Source: Mogibacterium pumilum (GTDB taxonomy: Bacteria > Bacillota > Clostridia > Peptostreptococcales > Anaerovoracaceae). Taken from it: 38,918 bases of DNA. The translations under genes were made by a program, and so were the position numbers. Location: contig NZ_CP016199.1 in assembly GCF_002243385.1 (NCBI RefSeq), positions 932,719 to 971,636 of the forward strand. The letters are read 5' to 3'. This document shows, piece by piece, positions 1 through 7,154 of this stretch. A model generated the notes under the pieces. That model saw only the letters and a list, made by a program, of their open reading frames with translations. It made no database searches and was not told where the DNA came from. Every line of letters begins with the position of its first letter. Positions within the stretch are counted from its first letter, which is position 1.

Positions 1-2
1 AG

Positions 3-173
3 AAATGTGGCCTTGAGGAGAAAAGATTGTTAAGCGTGGCAAACGCAAGGCAGGGATGGTACCGAATGGCTACTATTCGGGATATTAATTTCCTGCTCAA
101 TCCAACGATACTTGGCAAAAAGACAAAGAGCCGACCGGGATTGGTCGACCCTTTGGCGTATTATCTGAATTAA
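3..173 (+). CDS. group II intron reverse transcriptase/maturase, C-terminal fragment
   Basis: The open frame enters from the left edge and ends at TAA 171-173, leaving 56 residues. The stretch GLEEKRLL, then VANARQGWYRMA, then the ending LAYYLN, matches the C-terminal maturase/thumb end of bacterial group II intron proteins, where an ANxRxGYWR-type motif is usual. The protein would splice and reverse-transcribe the intron. The reverse transcriptase core is outside the window, so completeness cannot be judged. No HNH endonuclease motif is visible in the part present, which agrees with class IIC. Domain V begins about 22 bases after the stop codon. Confidence 0.75.
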   Translation, partial: KCGLEEKRLLSVANARQGWYRMATIRDINFLLNPTILGKKTKSRPGLVDPLAYYLN

Positions 174-195
174 CGCTTGATTCTATGTTGATGTA

Positions 196-266
196 GCGCC
201 GTATACGAGACCCGTACGTACGGTGCAACGGGAGGGTTGAGGGCTAACGCCCTCGCTCTACCCTAT
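196..266 (+). ncRNA. group II intron domains V and VI
   Basis: Domain V: GCGCCGT (196-202) pairs with ACGGTGC (220-226), enclosing an upper TACG/CGTA helix, with the catalytic triad CGC at 197-199. Domain VI: GAGGGC (239-244) pairs with GCCCTC (249-254) around a TAAC loop. An outer helix GGG (230-232) pairs with CCC (261-263) and leaves A260 bulged, the expected branch-point adenosine a few bases before the 3' splice site. Pairings were read by eye. Confidence 0.78.
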
Positions 267-270
267 TAGA

Positions 271-783
271 TTATGATTCCAAATGCTCATTGATGATATC
301 AATGTAACGATCGAGTCTAGGTAATAAGAATCTATGAATAAGCTTATCAATCTTCTTTCCCGTCGGAATGACAAATACCAACGTAATAATTAGCAAGAAT
401 GCTGCAACGCCATAGCTCATAGCAGAGATTGGCATAAAACCAGTGACTAGCTGCAAAATAATTCCTAACACAAATAGAATTGCACTCTCTATAAATAGCA
501 TCATTGGAATCGGTGCCTTCCAGCTCCTGGTTTCTGCTTCATACAAGAGGGAAGAAGTTTCACTGGATGTTGAGATAAGATCAAGCTTTAAATAGTTGAC
601 ATTAATTATCAAGCCAGATAAATTTTTGCCCTCAGGAGTTTTCTGCAGAGCTTTTAGGCTTGGCCGATCAAAATAATAGCTCTCCGGTGTATCAACACCC
701 GAGTAAGAGAGAAGTCCCTTAAGAGCAATCTGTACCAGCTCTGCTTGTGCGTTAATATTAACATTACCTTTTGCTATACTCAT
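271..783 (-). CDS. membrane protein of unknown function (170 aa)
   Basis: I do not recognise this family. The frame is open upstream to a TTG at 804, directly after the preceding gene's stop. The ATG at 783 has a perfect AAGGAG nine bases before it, so I take 783 as the start. The N-terminal ~90 residues are soluble and contain a KALQKTPEGKNLSG segment. Two adjacent hydrophobic stretches follow (roughly residues 92-117 and 121-141). A basic, amphipathic tail (KKIDKLIHRFLLPRLDRY) ends the protein. It is the last gene of a three-gene minus-strand cluster of small membrane proteins and abuts the group II intron, so its downstream sequence has been interrupted. Confidence 0.6.
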   Translation of the reverse strand: MSIAKGNVNINAQAELVQIALKGLLSYSGVDTPESYYFDRPSLKALQKTPEGKNLSGLIINVNYLKLDLISTSSETSSLLYEAETRSWKAPIPMMLFIESAILFVLGIILQLVTGFMPISAMSYGVAAFLLIITLVFVIPTGKKIDKLIHRFLLPRLDRYIDIINEHLES

Positions 784-804
784 AGTGATTAGCTCCTTGA
801 CCAA

Positions 805-1290
805 TTATTTTGTAGTATTCTGAGTATCTTTCTTCGCACTGACCTTAAGCCATATGAGAAGGCCAATCTCGATAAGCGACAATATGATACCTATAATCGA
901 AGCTGCCTTGTTTATAACGACAATGCTTGCTAAAGCCAATCCGCCAAAAATATCTAGCAGCATAGGAATCAGGTAGAAATATAGACGCTTCTTTACATCT
1001 TGGTTATCGTCTAGGTCCGAGACAATATTTAGACAAGATGCTAACATTACTACGGACACAATAAGTAAAAGCAAGAAGACAAAACCCAAGAAAAACAACT
1101 TGAATATTGCTGCATAATCTTGATAGAAGAAAAAAGTATCACCAAATGATATGCTGTTTGATACCGATATTCCAAGTGTCGAATATAGGATAATGCGCAG
1201 AACTGCAAAGCCTATATAGACTGTGAAAATTCGCTTAATCGGCTTCTCATATAAGCTCTGTGAATAAAACTTAGTTTCTATATTTCTCAT
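805..1290 (-). CDS. four-helix membrane protein of unknown function (161 aa)
   Basis: Not recognised. The sequence has about four hydrophobic segments (near residues 24-44, 60-88, 104-124 and 128-150), with a short charged N-terminus and a lysine-rich C-terminus (KVSAKKDTQNTTK). A short charged loop (DLDDNQDVKKR) splits the helices into two pairs. The start ATG at 1290 has only a weak GAAGAGAG upstream. The stop codon is 22 bases before the ATG of the next gene, so the two are very likely co-transcribed and perhaps translationally coupled. No enzymatic motif is visible. Confidence 0.6.
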   Translation of the reverse strand: MRNIETKFYSQSLYEKPIKRIFTVYIGFAVLRIILYSTLGISVSNSISFGDTFFFYQDYAAIFKLFFLGFVFLLLLIVSVVMLASCLNIVSDLDDNQDVKKRLYFYLIPMLLDIFGGLALASIVVINKAASIIGIILSLIEIGLLIWLKVSAKKDTQNTTK

Positions 1291-1346
1291 ATCTCTCTTC
1301 AGATAATCCTTTAATGTGGTTCTTTCAAATAACGTGCATGTATCTG

Positions 1347-1958
1347 TTATGCTTCGTTGTTCTCGGAAGGTGCCGTAACATCATCTACTTTTACTTCGTA
1401 CGCAACATCTACAGGTGCGGATTCAGCTTCAGCCTCAGCAGGTACAGCCTCAGCTTCTACAACAGTCTCCACATTCTGAACAGGAGCTTCTGAGGCAGGT
1501 GAAGCCTGTGCTTGAGTGTTATTGTTTGCAGTTTTCTTAAGTTCAGCAACCGCACCAAAGTCAAGATTGCTCTCAAAGTTACTTTCGCCCTGGAGCTTTC
1601 TAAACTGGTTGATAGATACACCACATAGAATCCATGTTACGATACCGAGCACTAGGCCAAGCATAGCTAGTATAGCAGCTACAACAGCTCCGATAATAAG
1701 GAGGAGAAATCCAGTGTTTTTGCTTCTGCTCTTAGTCATTAAGACTACTGAGCAAATAATAATCACAATTGAAACGACTATGAGTCCAATGAACGTAGCT
1801 CTCTGGATTGTGTATATCTCCGTATAGTAACCGCTGTAACCATATGAAGATAATAGAAACTGATTAGTAATTTTAATTACCAAGAATGCTACTAGTGTAG
1901 CAATTACGAGTACGGTATTAAGAATGATACCTTTTTTTGCAATGTTCTGTTCTGTCAT
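1347..1958 (-). CDS. membrane protein with acidic Ala/Glu-rich tail, unknown function (203 aa)
   Basis: Not recognised. The start ATG at 1958 follows AAAGGAA at good spacing. About three hydrophobic segments (near residues 10-28, 50-74 and 80-112) are followed by a short QFRKLQGES stretch. A low-complexity, acidic cytosolic or external tail rich in Ala, Glu, Val and Pro then runs from about residue 140 to the end. It is the first gene of the minus-strand three-gene cluster. A TACAAT box lies about 35 bases upstream on the minus strand, back to back with the fba promoter. The acidic tail resembles the one on the universal-stress protein at 31366-32832 only in composition. Confidence 0.6.
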   Translation of the reverse strand: MTEQNIAKKGIILNTVLVIATLVAFLVIKITNQFLLSSYGYSGYYTEIYTIQRATFIGLIVVSIVIIICSVVLMTKSRSKNTGFLLLIIGAVVAAILAMLGLVLGIVTWILCGVSINQFRKLQGESNFESNLDFGAVAELKKTANNNTQAQASPASEAPVQNVETVVEAEAVPAEAEAESAPVDVAYEVKVDDVTAPSENNEA

Positions 1959-1992
1959 AACAATTCCTTTCTTAACTAAAAAATTCTAGTTA

Positions 1993-2001
1993 ATTGTAAC
2001 A
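1993..2001 (-). promoter_or_regulatory. possible extended -10 promoter for the minus-strand membrane-protein cluster
   Basis: On the minus strand TGT is followed directly by TACAAT (1998-1993), an extended -10. No convincing -35 is visible. It points into the gene starting at 1958 and is divergent from the fba promoter. Confidence 0.35.
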
Positions 2002-2042
2002 CATATCGACTAACACACATAGTTTTTAATCTACTTTCTGTG

Positions 2043-2051
2043 TGTTATAAT
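2043..2051 (+). promoter_or_regulatory. extended -10 promoter for fba
   Basis: TGT followed by a perfect TATAAT (2046-2051), 60 bases before the fba start. The -35 position holds only T-rich sequence (around 2023-2028), so recognition would depend on the extended -10. Confidence 0.55.
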
Positions 2052-2111
2052 GTAAAATAACTACAAGGTTTACGGTCATTTGAAATTCGAACTGGGAAAG
2101 GAAGGTTATTA

Positions 2112-3053
2112 ATGGCACTTGTAACAACAACAGAGATGTTTAAGAAGGCCTATGATGGAGGTTATGCTGTCGGAGCTTTTAATGTTAATAATATGGAAAT
2201 CGTTCAGGGAATCACCGAGGCCTGCAGGGAGGAGAATGCCCCTGTAATTCTTCAGGTGTCAAAGGGTGCTCGTTCATATGCTAGTCATACATATCTTATG
2301 AAGCTGGTTGAGGCAGCAGTTATAGATTGCCCAGATATTCCGATTGCGCTTCACCTCGATCACGGCCCTGATTTCGAGACATGCAAGTCCTGCATTGATG
2401 GTGGATTTACTTCCGTTATGATTGATGCTTCTTCGAAGCCGTTTGAGGAGAATATTGAGATTACAAAGCAGGTTGTAGACTATGCGCACAAGTATGGCGT
2501 AGTAGTTGAAGCTGAACTAGGTACACTTGCTGGAATCGAAGATGATGTAGTAGTTGCAACAGAAGACTCATCGTATACTCGACCAGAAGAGGTTGAGGAG
2601 TTTGTGCGCAGAACCGGCTGCGATTCTCTCGCTATCGCAATTGGAACTAGCCACGGTGCGTTTAAGTTCAAGCCAGGCACTAAACCGCAGCTTAGATTTG
2701 ATGTTCTTCGTGAATGCGAGCAGAAACTGCCAGGCTTCCCAATTGTACTGCACGGAGCATCCTCTGTTCCGCAGGACTATGTTCAGATGATTAATACTTA
2801 TGGTGGAGCTATGAAGGACGCGATAGGCGTTCCAGAAGATCAGCTCAGAGAGGCAGCTCGTTCAGCAGTTTGCAAGATTAATATCGATTCAGATTTAAGA
2901 CTTGCTATGACGGGATCTATTAGAAAGCATCTAGTTGAGTGCCCCGCAGATTTTGACCCAAGACAGTATCTGAAGCCAGCAAGAGCTAATATCAAGGAGC
3001 TTGTAAGACACAAGATTGTTAATGTTCTCGGCTGCTCAGGAAAAGCGCTATAA
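2112..3053 (+). CDS. fba: class II fructose-1,6-bisphosphate aldolase
   Basis: Catalyses the reversible zinc-dependent cleavage of fructose 1,6-bisphosphate to dihydroxyacetone phosphate and glyceraldehyde 3-phosphate in cytosolic glycolysis and gluconeogenesis. The 313-residue length is normal for the FbaA/Fba class II family. Visible marks are NVNN near residue 24, the HLDHG motif (residues 81-85) with catalytic Asp83 and zinc ligand His84, EAELG (133-137), GTSHG with His181, and LHGASS with His214, the other usual zinc ligands. The ATG at 2112 follows GGAAAGGAAGG. The gene has its own promoter and is followed by a strong hairpin, so it is probably monocistronic. A tagatose-bisphosphate aldolase is the main alternative; the housekeeping enzyme is more likely. 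Confidence 0.93.
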   Translation: MALVTTTEMFKKAYDGGYAVGAFNVNNMEIVQGITEACREENAPVILQVSKGARSYASHTYLMKLVEAAVIDCPDIPIALHLDHGPDFETCKSCIDGGFTSVMIDASSKPFEENIEITKQVVDYAHKYGVVVEAELGTLAGIEDDVVVATEDSSYTRPEEVEEFVRRTGCDSLAIAIGTSHGAFKFKPGTKPQLRFDVLRECEQKLPGFPIVLHGASSVPQDYVQMINTYGGAMKDAIGVPEDQLREAARSAVCKINIDSDLRLAMTGSIRKHLVECPADFDPRQYLKPARANIKELVRHKIVNVLGCSGKAL

Positions 3054-3083
3054 TACTTGAGAAGTGTTGATTTTGTGAGTTTA

Positions 3084-3110
3084 AGAGCATTGCGCGGAGC
3101 GCAATGCTCT
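3084..3110 (+). terminator. 12-bp perfect hairpin after fba
   Basis: AGAGCATTGCGC (3084-3095) and its exact reverse complement (3099-3110) flank a three-base loop. No T-run follows on either strand, so it may be an RNA-stabilising or weak termination structure rather than a classical terminator. Confidence 0.5.
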
Positions 3111-3159
3111 ACTATTATAGATATAGAAAAAAACCACAATTAATGTATAAGAGGTATAG

Positions 3160-4773
3160 ATGAAAACACTTTATTTTGACTGCACGACAGGCATCAGTGG
3201 CAACATGGCTATCGGAGCACTCCTTGAAGTGTCAGATGGCGAGCACTATTTGAGAGGTGAGCTCAATAAGCTGAGAGTTCCAGAATATGACGTTCGCATA
3301 GTAAAGAGAGGTTCACATGGAATTGATGGAACTTATGTGGAGGTTCTGGAAGCAGGGACAGATATCCCAGTTGATGCGATATCAGAAAAAATTCCAAGAA
3401 GAGAGCTCTATATACATGGAGGGCTTCATCATCACGATGATGAGTATCACCATGGACATGAACACTCAGATTTGGAGTGTGGAGATGAAAAGTCCAAGAA
3501 AAACGCAAAAGAAGAGAAGAAGTTAGCCAAAAAGTTCAAGAAGAAAAAAAAGAAGAAACTTTGCGGAAAGTGCGAGAAACCGAATTTTAAGGGCTACTGC
3601 AAGTGTAAAGGCGAATATGTAGATTGCACGATTAAAGCAAACGATGAGGCACATAAGCACGAGCATCATGATGATCCGCACACGCATTTACATGATGATT
3701 GTCACCATGTGCATCACGACCATGACCATGACCATCATCAAGATCATGATCCTAGTCATAACCACAACTATGATCATAATCCTAGTCATGGACACCACCA
3801 TGTTTATCGGACTTATGGTGATATAAAACAAATAATAGATAATAGCGAAATCACTAATGGCGCTAAGGAACTTGCAAAAGCAATGTTCCACAAGGTTGCA
3901 GTTGCAGAAGCGACAGTACACGGTAAGCCCATAGATGAAGTGCATTTCCACGAGGTTGGGGCGCTGGATTCTATAGTTGATATCGTCAGTGTGGCGATAC
4001 TTATGGATTACATTAAGCCAGACCGTATTATCTCAAGTGTCGTTTCTGATGGATATGGTACGATTAAGTGTGCTCATGGGGTGCTTAGTGTTCCAGTTCC
4101 TGCTACATCAGCGATTTATAAAAACGAACAGGTTAGATTTAAGCAGATTGAAGTTCCAACTGAACTCGTGACTCCTACAGGTGCAGCTATTGTCTCGACT
4201 TTTGCAGAGTCATATGGGCTGATGCCTGAGATGAATATCAGCAAGATAGGAATCGGAGTAGGAAGCCGCAACATTGGTTGTCCAAATACACTTAGAGTTA
4301 TTCTAGGAGAAGAGGTGCCGTCTGATAATGCAGTTCAGACTGGTGACATTTTAGTTATAAACTCCAATATTGATGATTCTACTGGAGAAGAGCTTGGATA
4401 TGTGTTGGAGAAGCTCATGAATTCAGGGGCACTGGATGTTTCGTATGCTCCAATATTTATGAAAAAGAACAGACCAGCGTACAGACTTGAAGTTATCTGT
4501 AGGGCTGAAGACAGAGATAAGCTATGTGAGATAATCTTTGCCGAGACTACTACAATCGGTGTTAGGTATTATCCAGTGCAGCGTGAAGAACTCTCTAGGA
4601 CTAGAACTGTGGTAGATACAGAACTAGGACCTATTGAAGCGAAGAGAGTTTCTACGGCGAGTGGACAGACCTATACGTATCCAGAGTATGAGAGCTTAGG
4701 AAGGATTGCTTTTGAGCTTGGTATATCCATTAAGTCGGTTCGTGCGGCATTTGAGAAAGGTTTGAGGGAATAA
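3160..4773 (+). CDS. larC: LarC-type nickel-pincer cofactor biosynthesis protein with His-rich insert
   Basis: LarC inserts nickel into the pyridinium dithiocarboxylate precursor to complete the nickel-pincer nucleotide used by LarA-type racemases and epimerases. Family marks are the N-terminal YFDCTTGISGNM (residues 5-16), EVHFHEVGALDSIVDI (260-275), a PVPATSAI stretch and the C-terminal half with GIGVGSRNIG. The 537 residues exceed the usual ~400 because of an insert at about 86-214. It holds His/Asp-rich clusters, a poly-Lys run and five cysteines (135, 138, 147, 149, 156) in CxxC and CxC arrangement, probably for metal storage or delivery. Both LarC halves lie in one frame, unlike the split, frameshifted gene of Lactiplantibacillus plantarum. 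larA, larB and larE are not in the window. The downstream HAD gene overlaps by one base. Confidence 0.88.
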   Translation: MKTLYFDCTTGISGNMAIGALLEVSDGEHYLRGELNKLRVPEYDVRIVKRGSHGIDGTYVEVLEAGTDIPVDAISEKIPRRELYIHGGLHHHDDEYHHGHEHSDLECGDEKSKKNAKEEKKLAKKFKKKKKKKLCGKCEKPNFKGYCKCKGEYVDCTIKANDEAHKHEHHDDPHTHLHDDCHHVHHDHDHDHHQDHDPSHNHNYDHNPSHGHHHVYRTYGDIKQIIDNSEITNGAKELAKAMFHKVAVAEATVHGKPIDEVHFHEVGALDSIVDIVSVAILMDYIKPDRIISSVVSDGYGTIKCAHGVLSVPVPATSAIYKNEQVRFKQIEVPTELVTPTGAAIVSTFAESYGLMPEMNISKIGIGVGSRNIGCPNTLRVILGEEVPSDNAVQTGDILVINSNIDDSTGEELGYVLEKLMNSGALDVSYAPIFMKKNRPAYRLEVICRAEDRDKLCEIIFAETTTIGVRYYPVQREELSRTRTVVDTELGPIEAKRVSTASGQTYTYPEYESLGRIAFELGISIKSVRAAFEKGLRE

Positions 4774-5477
4774 TGTATAAGGCTGCAATTTTTGATATGG
4801 ACGGTACGATTCTTGATACCATTACTGATCTCAAGGACAGTACCAATCACGCCCTTATGGTAAATGGGCATAAGAACGACTATACCGTGAGAGATGCCTC
4901 GCGATTCTTTGGCAGTGGAGTGAAGGTTGCTATGGCGAGAGCTCTGGCTACTGAAGCGGGAGTTAGTGAAGAAGAGGTTGATAGAATCGGTGTAGATATA
5001 TCATATCAGGGTGATGAAGATGAGCTGGCAGCGGTTATAGCTTCTTTTGAGGAATGGTATCCGAGCCACTGTGATGAAAAAACTAAGCCTTTTGAAGGAA
5101 TCACTGCAGCAATAACAAGCCTGAAGGAGAAAGGTGTTAGAACCGCAGTCGTTTCGAATAAGATGCATGAGGCAGCTGTCATTCTCGCCAATAGGTATTT
5201 TCCTAGCGCGTTTGAATACGTTCAGGGCGTAGATGAAACCATAAGGAGAAAGCCAAACCCGGATGCAACGCTTAGAATCCTTGATCTCATGAAACTTGAG
5301 CAGGATGATGCAGTATACATAGGGGATACTGAGGTTGATATTGAAACTGCACATAACGCTGGCTTAAAATGCATTAGTGTAGACTGGGGCTTTAGAGATA
5401 ATAAGTTTCTGGAGACTATCGGAGCAGATCAGATATGCTCTGATATGGACGAGCTAGTCGAAGCGATTACAGGCTAG
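4773..5477 (+). CDS. HAD-superfamily phosphatase, phosphoglycolate phosphatase-like
   Basis: A 234-residue hydrolase of the haloacid dehalogenase superfamily. Motif I is FDMDGTILD, with the nucleophile Asp8 and acid/base Asp10. Motif II is the VVSNK serine, motif III the lysine in RRKPNP, and motif IV GDTEVDIETA. A helical cap lies between motifs I and II, as in the Gph/PgmB subgroup. The substrate cannot be read from sequence; 2-phosphoglycolate, beta-phosphoglucomutase-like and nucleotidase activities are all possible. The ATG shares one base with the larC stop codon (TAATG), so the two genes are translationally coupled, and the phosphatase might serve cofactor metabolism, though that is only a suggestion. 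Confidence 0.82.
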   Translation: MYKAAIFDMDGTILDTITDLKDSTNHALMVNGHKNDYTVRDASRFFGSGVKVAMARALATEAGVSEEEVDRIGVDISYQGDEDELAAVIASFEEWYPSHCDEKTKPFEGITAAITSLKEKGVRTAVVSNKMHEAAVILANRYFPSAFEYVQGVDETIRRKPNPDATLRILDLMKLEQDDAVYIGDTEVDIETAHNAGLKCISVDWGFRDNKFLETIGADQICSDMDELVEAITG

Positions 5478-5509
5478 TATATATTATTAGATAATTTACG
5501 GAGGAAAAT

Positions 5510-6001
5510 GTGGGAGTGACTAAGCTAGAATGCACTAAGGGGTGCATGTTTGTCGTAAATAATAAGGCGTCAAAGGCGAGTTCATTCAGTTTTGTAGGGG
5601 ATTACGTAGTCATAGTTGACGATAGAGGAGTGCCAATTGATGGAGCTCGAATCAATACTAATGAACAGCTTTATACAGTGCTCTATTACGAAAAGCGTCA
5701 CTTCATAACACTGGTAGTCAAGAAACCGAAACCATACGCTATTTCACTGGTGTTTCGAAGCGGTGCAGATTACGATGATGTATTTGCCTTGCTCAAAATG
5801 ATGGCAAGTGAAGTGAGATTTAGCTGTCAGAACTTCAAGATTTCAAGTTATGCAAACAAAGTAGTTGAGAAGCTTCAAGATGGAGTTGAGCTTGCAATCA
5901 TGGATATCGTAGATAAGACTACTGTTGCGGTCTGTCCAGAGTGTGGCGTAGAGGTAGCACATGGAACACCTTACTGTATGGAGTGCGGAGCTGAACTGTA
6001 G
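5510..6001 (+). CDS. zinc-ribbon protein of unknown function
   Basis: A 163-residue protein starting at GTG 5510, preceded by CGGAGGAAAAT. The nearby ATG at 5507 runs into a stop after three codons, so GTG is the only sensible start. Residues 1-140 form a predicted alpha/beta domain that I do not recognise. The C-terminus carries a clear zinc ribbon: CPECG, about ten residues, then CMECG. No signal peptide or membrane segment is visible. It lies 32 bases after the HAD gene and may belong to the same transcript. Zinc-ribbon tails of this kind are often protein-protein or nucleic acid-binding, so no function is assigned. Confidence 0.65.
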   Translation: MGVTKLECTKGCMFVVNNKASKASSFSFVGDYVVIVDDRGVPIDGARINTNEQLYTVLYYEKRHFITLVVKKPKPYAISLVFRSGADYDDVFALLKMMASEVRFSCQNFKISSYANKVVEKLQDGVELAIMDIVDKTTVAVCPECGVEVAHGTPYCMECGAEL

Positions 6002-6102
6002 ATGAGTAATAAACTCAGATATATAATTAATTTCAGTGATCGGCGTGGAAAATAAATAGAAACATTTGATGAAAATATGAGGTTTATGGAGAGGAGAGCG
6101 AA

Positions 6103-7110
6103 GTGGATAAGGATGTAATGATGATGGAGCCTTGCCAGACTGGTGACATGAGCAGCTTCGAGGAAATTGATAAGGATATGAGCGATCTAGCAGAGCAGTT
6201 ACTGGTTGATTACAAGCTAAATCGTGATATCGATACGATTAGAATGTCTGAGATACCTGACCAGAAGGCTATCAAGGAGATGATTCGCGAGCTGATGATG
6301 GTGCTTCTTCCTGGTTATTATCGTGAGAAATCTTACCGCACATACAGCGTTGAGAAGAAGATATCGGTAATACTCGAAGACGTCATGTATATGATGACTA
6401 AGCAGGTTGAGAAAGCTCTTCTATATAGACAGGAATTTGAGGATACTTGTATAGCACTTAGACAGGATGAAGCGAAAAAAATCGTAAAGGCATTCTTCAG
6501 ACAGATTCCTAAGATTAGAGAATATCTCAACACAGATATTCTTGCTACATACGAGGGTGACCCGGCGGCTAACAGCAAGGATGAAATCGTTCTCGCTTAC
6601 CCAGGACTGTATGCAACTGCTATTTATAGGCTTGCTCATGAACTGCATGAACTCGATGTACCACTAATTCCTAGAATTATGACAGAGTACGCACACAGGA
6701 AGACTGGTGTGGATATTCATCCCGGTGCAACTATAGGAAAGTATTTCTGCATGGATCATGCAACTGGTGTCGTAATCGGATCGACCTCCATAATCGGAGA
6801 GCATGTTAAGGTGTATCAGGGCGTTACCATCGGAGCCCTTTCCACTAAGGCGGGACAGAAACTTCATGGAACTAAGAGACATCCGACTATTGAGGACAAT
6901 GTAACACTATACTCTGGTGCGTCGGTACTGGGTGGAAATACTGTAATCGGAGAAGGCGCTGTAATTGGTGGAAACGCATTTGTAACAAAGTCTGTAGACC
7001 CTCACACAACTGTAACAATCAAGACTCTTGAGATGGTGTACGATAAGCAGTCGCACAAAACTGGTCAGGAGAAGGAACGCAAGCAGGACGAGTGGTTCTA
7101 TGTAATATAA
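6103..7110 (+). CDS. serine O-acetyltransferase (long, EpsC-type)
   Basis: Transfers acetyl from acetyl-CoA to L-serine, giving O-acetylserine for cysteine synthesis in the cytosol. The start is GTG 6103 after GGAGAGGAG. Residues 1-165 form a long helical N-terminal region. The family signature begins at YPGLYATAIYRLAHEL (167-182) and continues with GVDIHPGATIG (202-212), DHATGVVIG (218-226, catalytic His219), YQGVTIGALS (238-247) and the left-handed beta-helix hexapeptide repeats to about 308. At 335 residues it is longer than E. coli CysE (273). The active-site His and Asp are present, so it should be active. No cysteine synthase gene is adjacent. No leader riboswitch is visible in the 101-base gap upstream. 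Confidence 0.85.
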   Translation: MDKDVMMMEPCQTGDMSSFEEIDKDMSDLAEQLLVDYKLNRDIDTIRMSEIPDQKAIKEMIRELMMVLLPGYYREKSYRTYSVEKKISVILEDVMYMMTKQVEKALLYRQEFEDTCIALRQDEAKKIVKAFFRQIPKIREYLNTDILATYEGDPAANSKDEIVLAYPGLYATAIYRLAHELHELDVPLIPRIMTEYAHRKTGVDIHPGATIGKYFCMDHATGVVIGSTSIIGEHVKVYQGVTIGALSTKAGQKLHGTKRHPTIEDNVTLYSGASVLGGNTVIGEGAVIGGNAFVTKSVDPHTTVTIKTLEMVYDKQSHKTGQEKERKQDEWFYVI

Positions 7111-7154
7111 TTAGCTTTATTGTAAGTAAATAAAATTTTCCAAGAGGAGGGGGC

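Larger units (their letters stand above)
1..266 (+). mobile_element. 3' end of a group II intron, probably class IIC (partial)
   Basis: The segment holds the C-terminal end of an intron-encoded reverse transcriptase, followed by RNA domains V and VI. The rest of the intron lies beyond the left edge. The CGC triad in domain V is what class IIC introns carry, but the class is an inference because only the 3' end is visible. The 3' boundary near 266 is estimated from the bulged A at 260 and the usual AY end. The neighbouring minus-strand gene stops at 271, so the intron sits directly against the 3' end of that gene, or slightly within its original tail. Confidence 0.8.

Noticed and set aside
1516-1827. 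Plus-strand open frame of 103 codons
   Set aside because: It lies wholly within the minus-strand membrane-protein gene, has no start signal, and the gene opposite has a good ribosome site.
3415-3801. Possible tandem repeat or CRISPR-like array
   Set aside because: The repetition comes from CAT/GAT codons for His and Asp; there are no regular repeat-spacer units.
3688-3951. Minus-strand Met/Val/Ile-rich open frame of 87 codons
   Set aside because: It is the antisense of the His/Asp codons of the LarC insert, so its composition is an artefact; it has no ribosome binding site.
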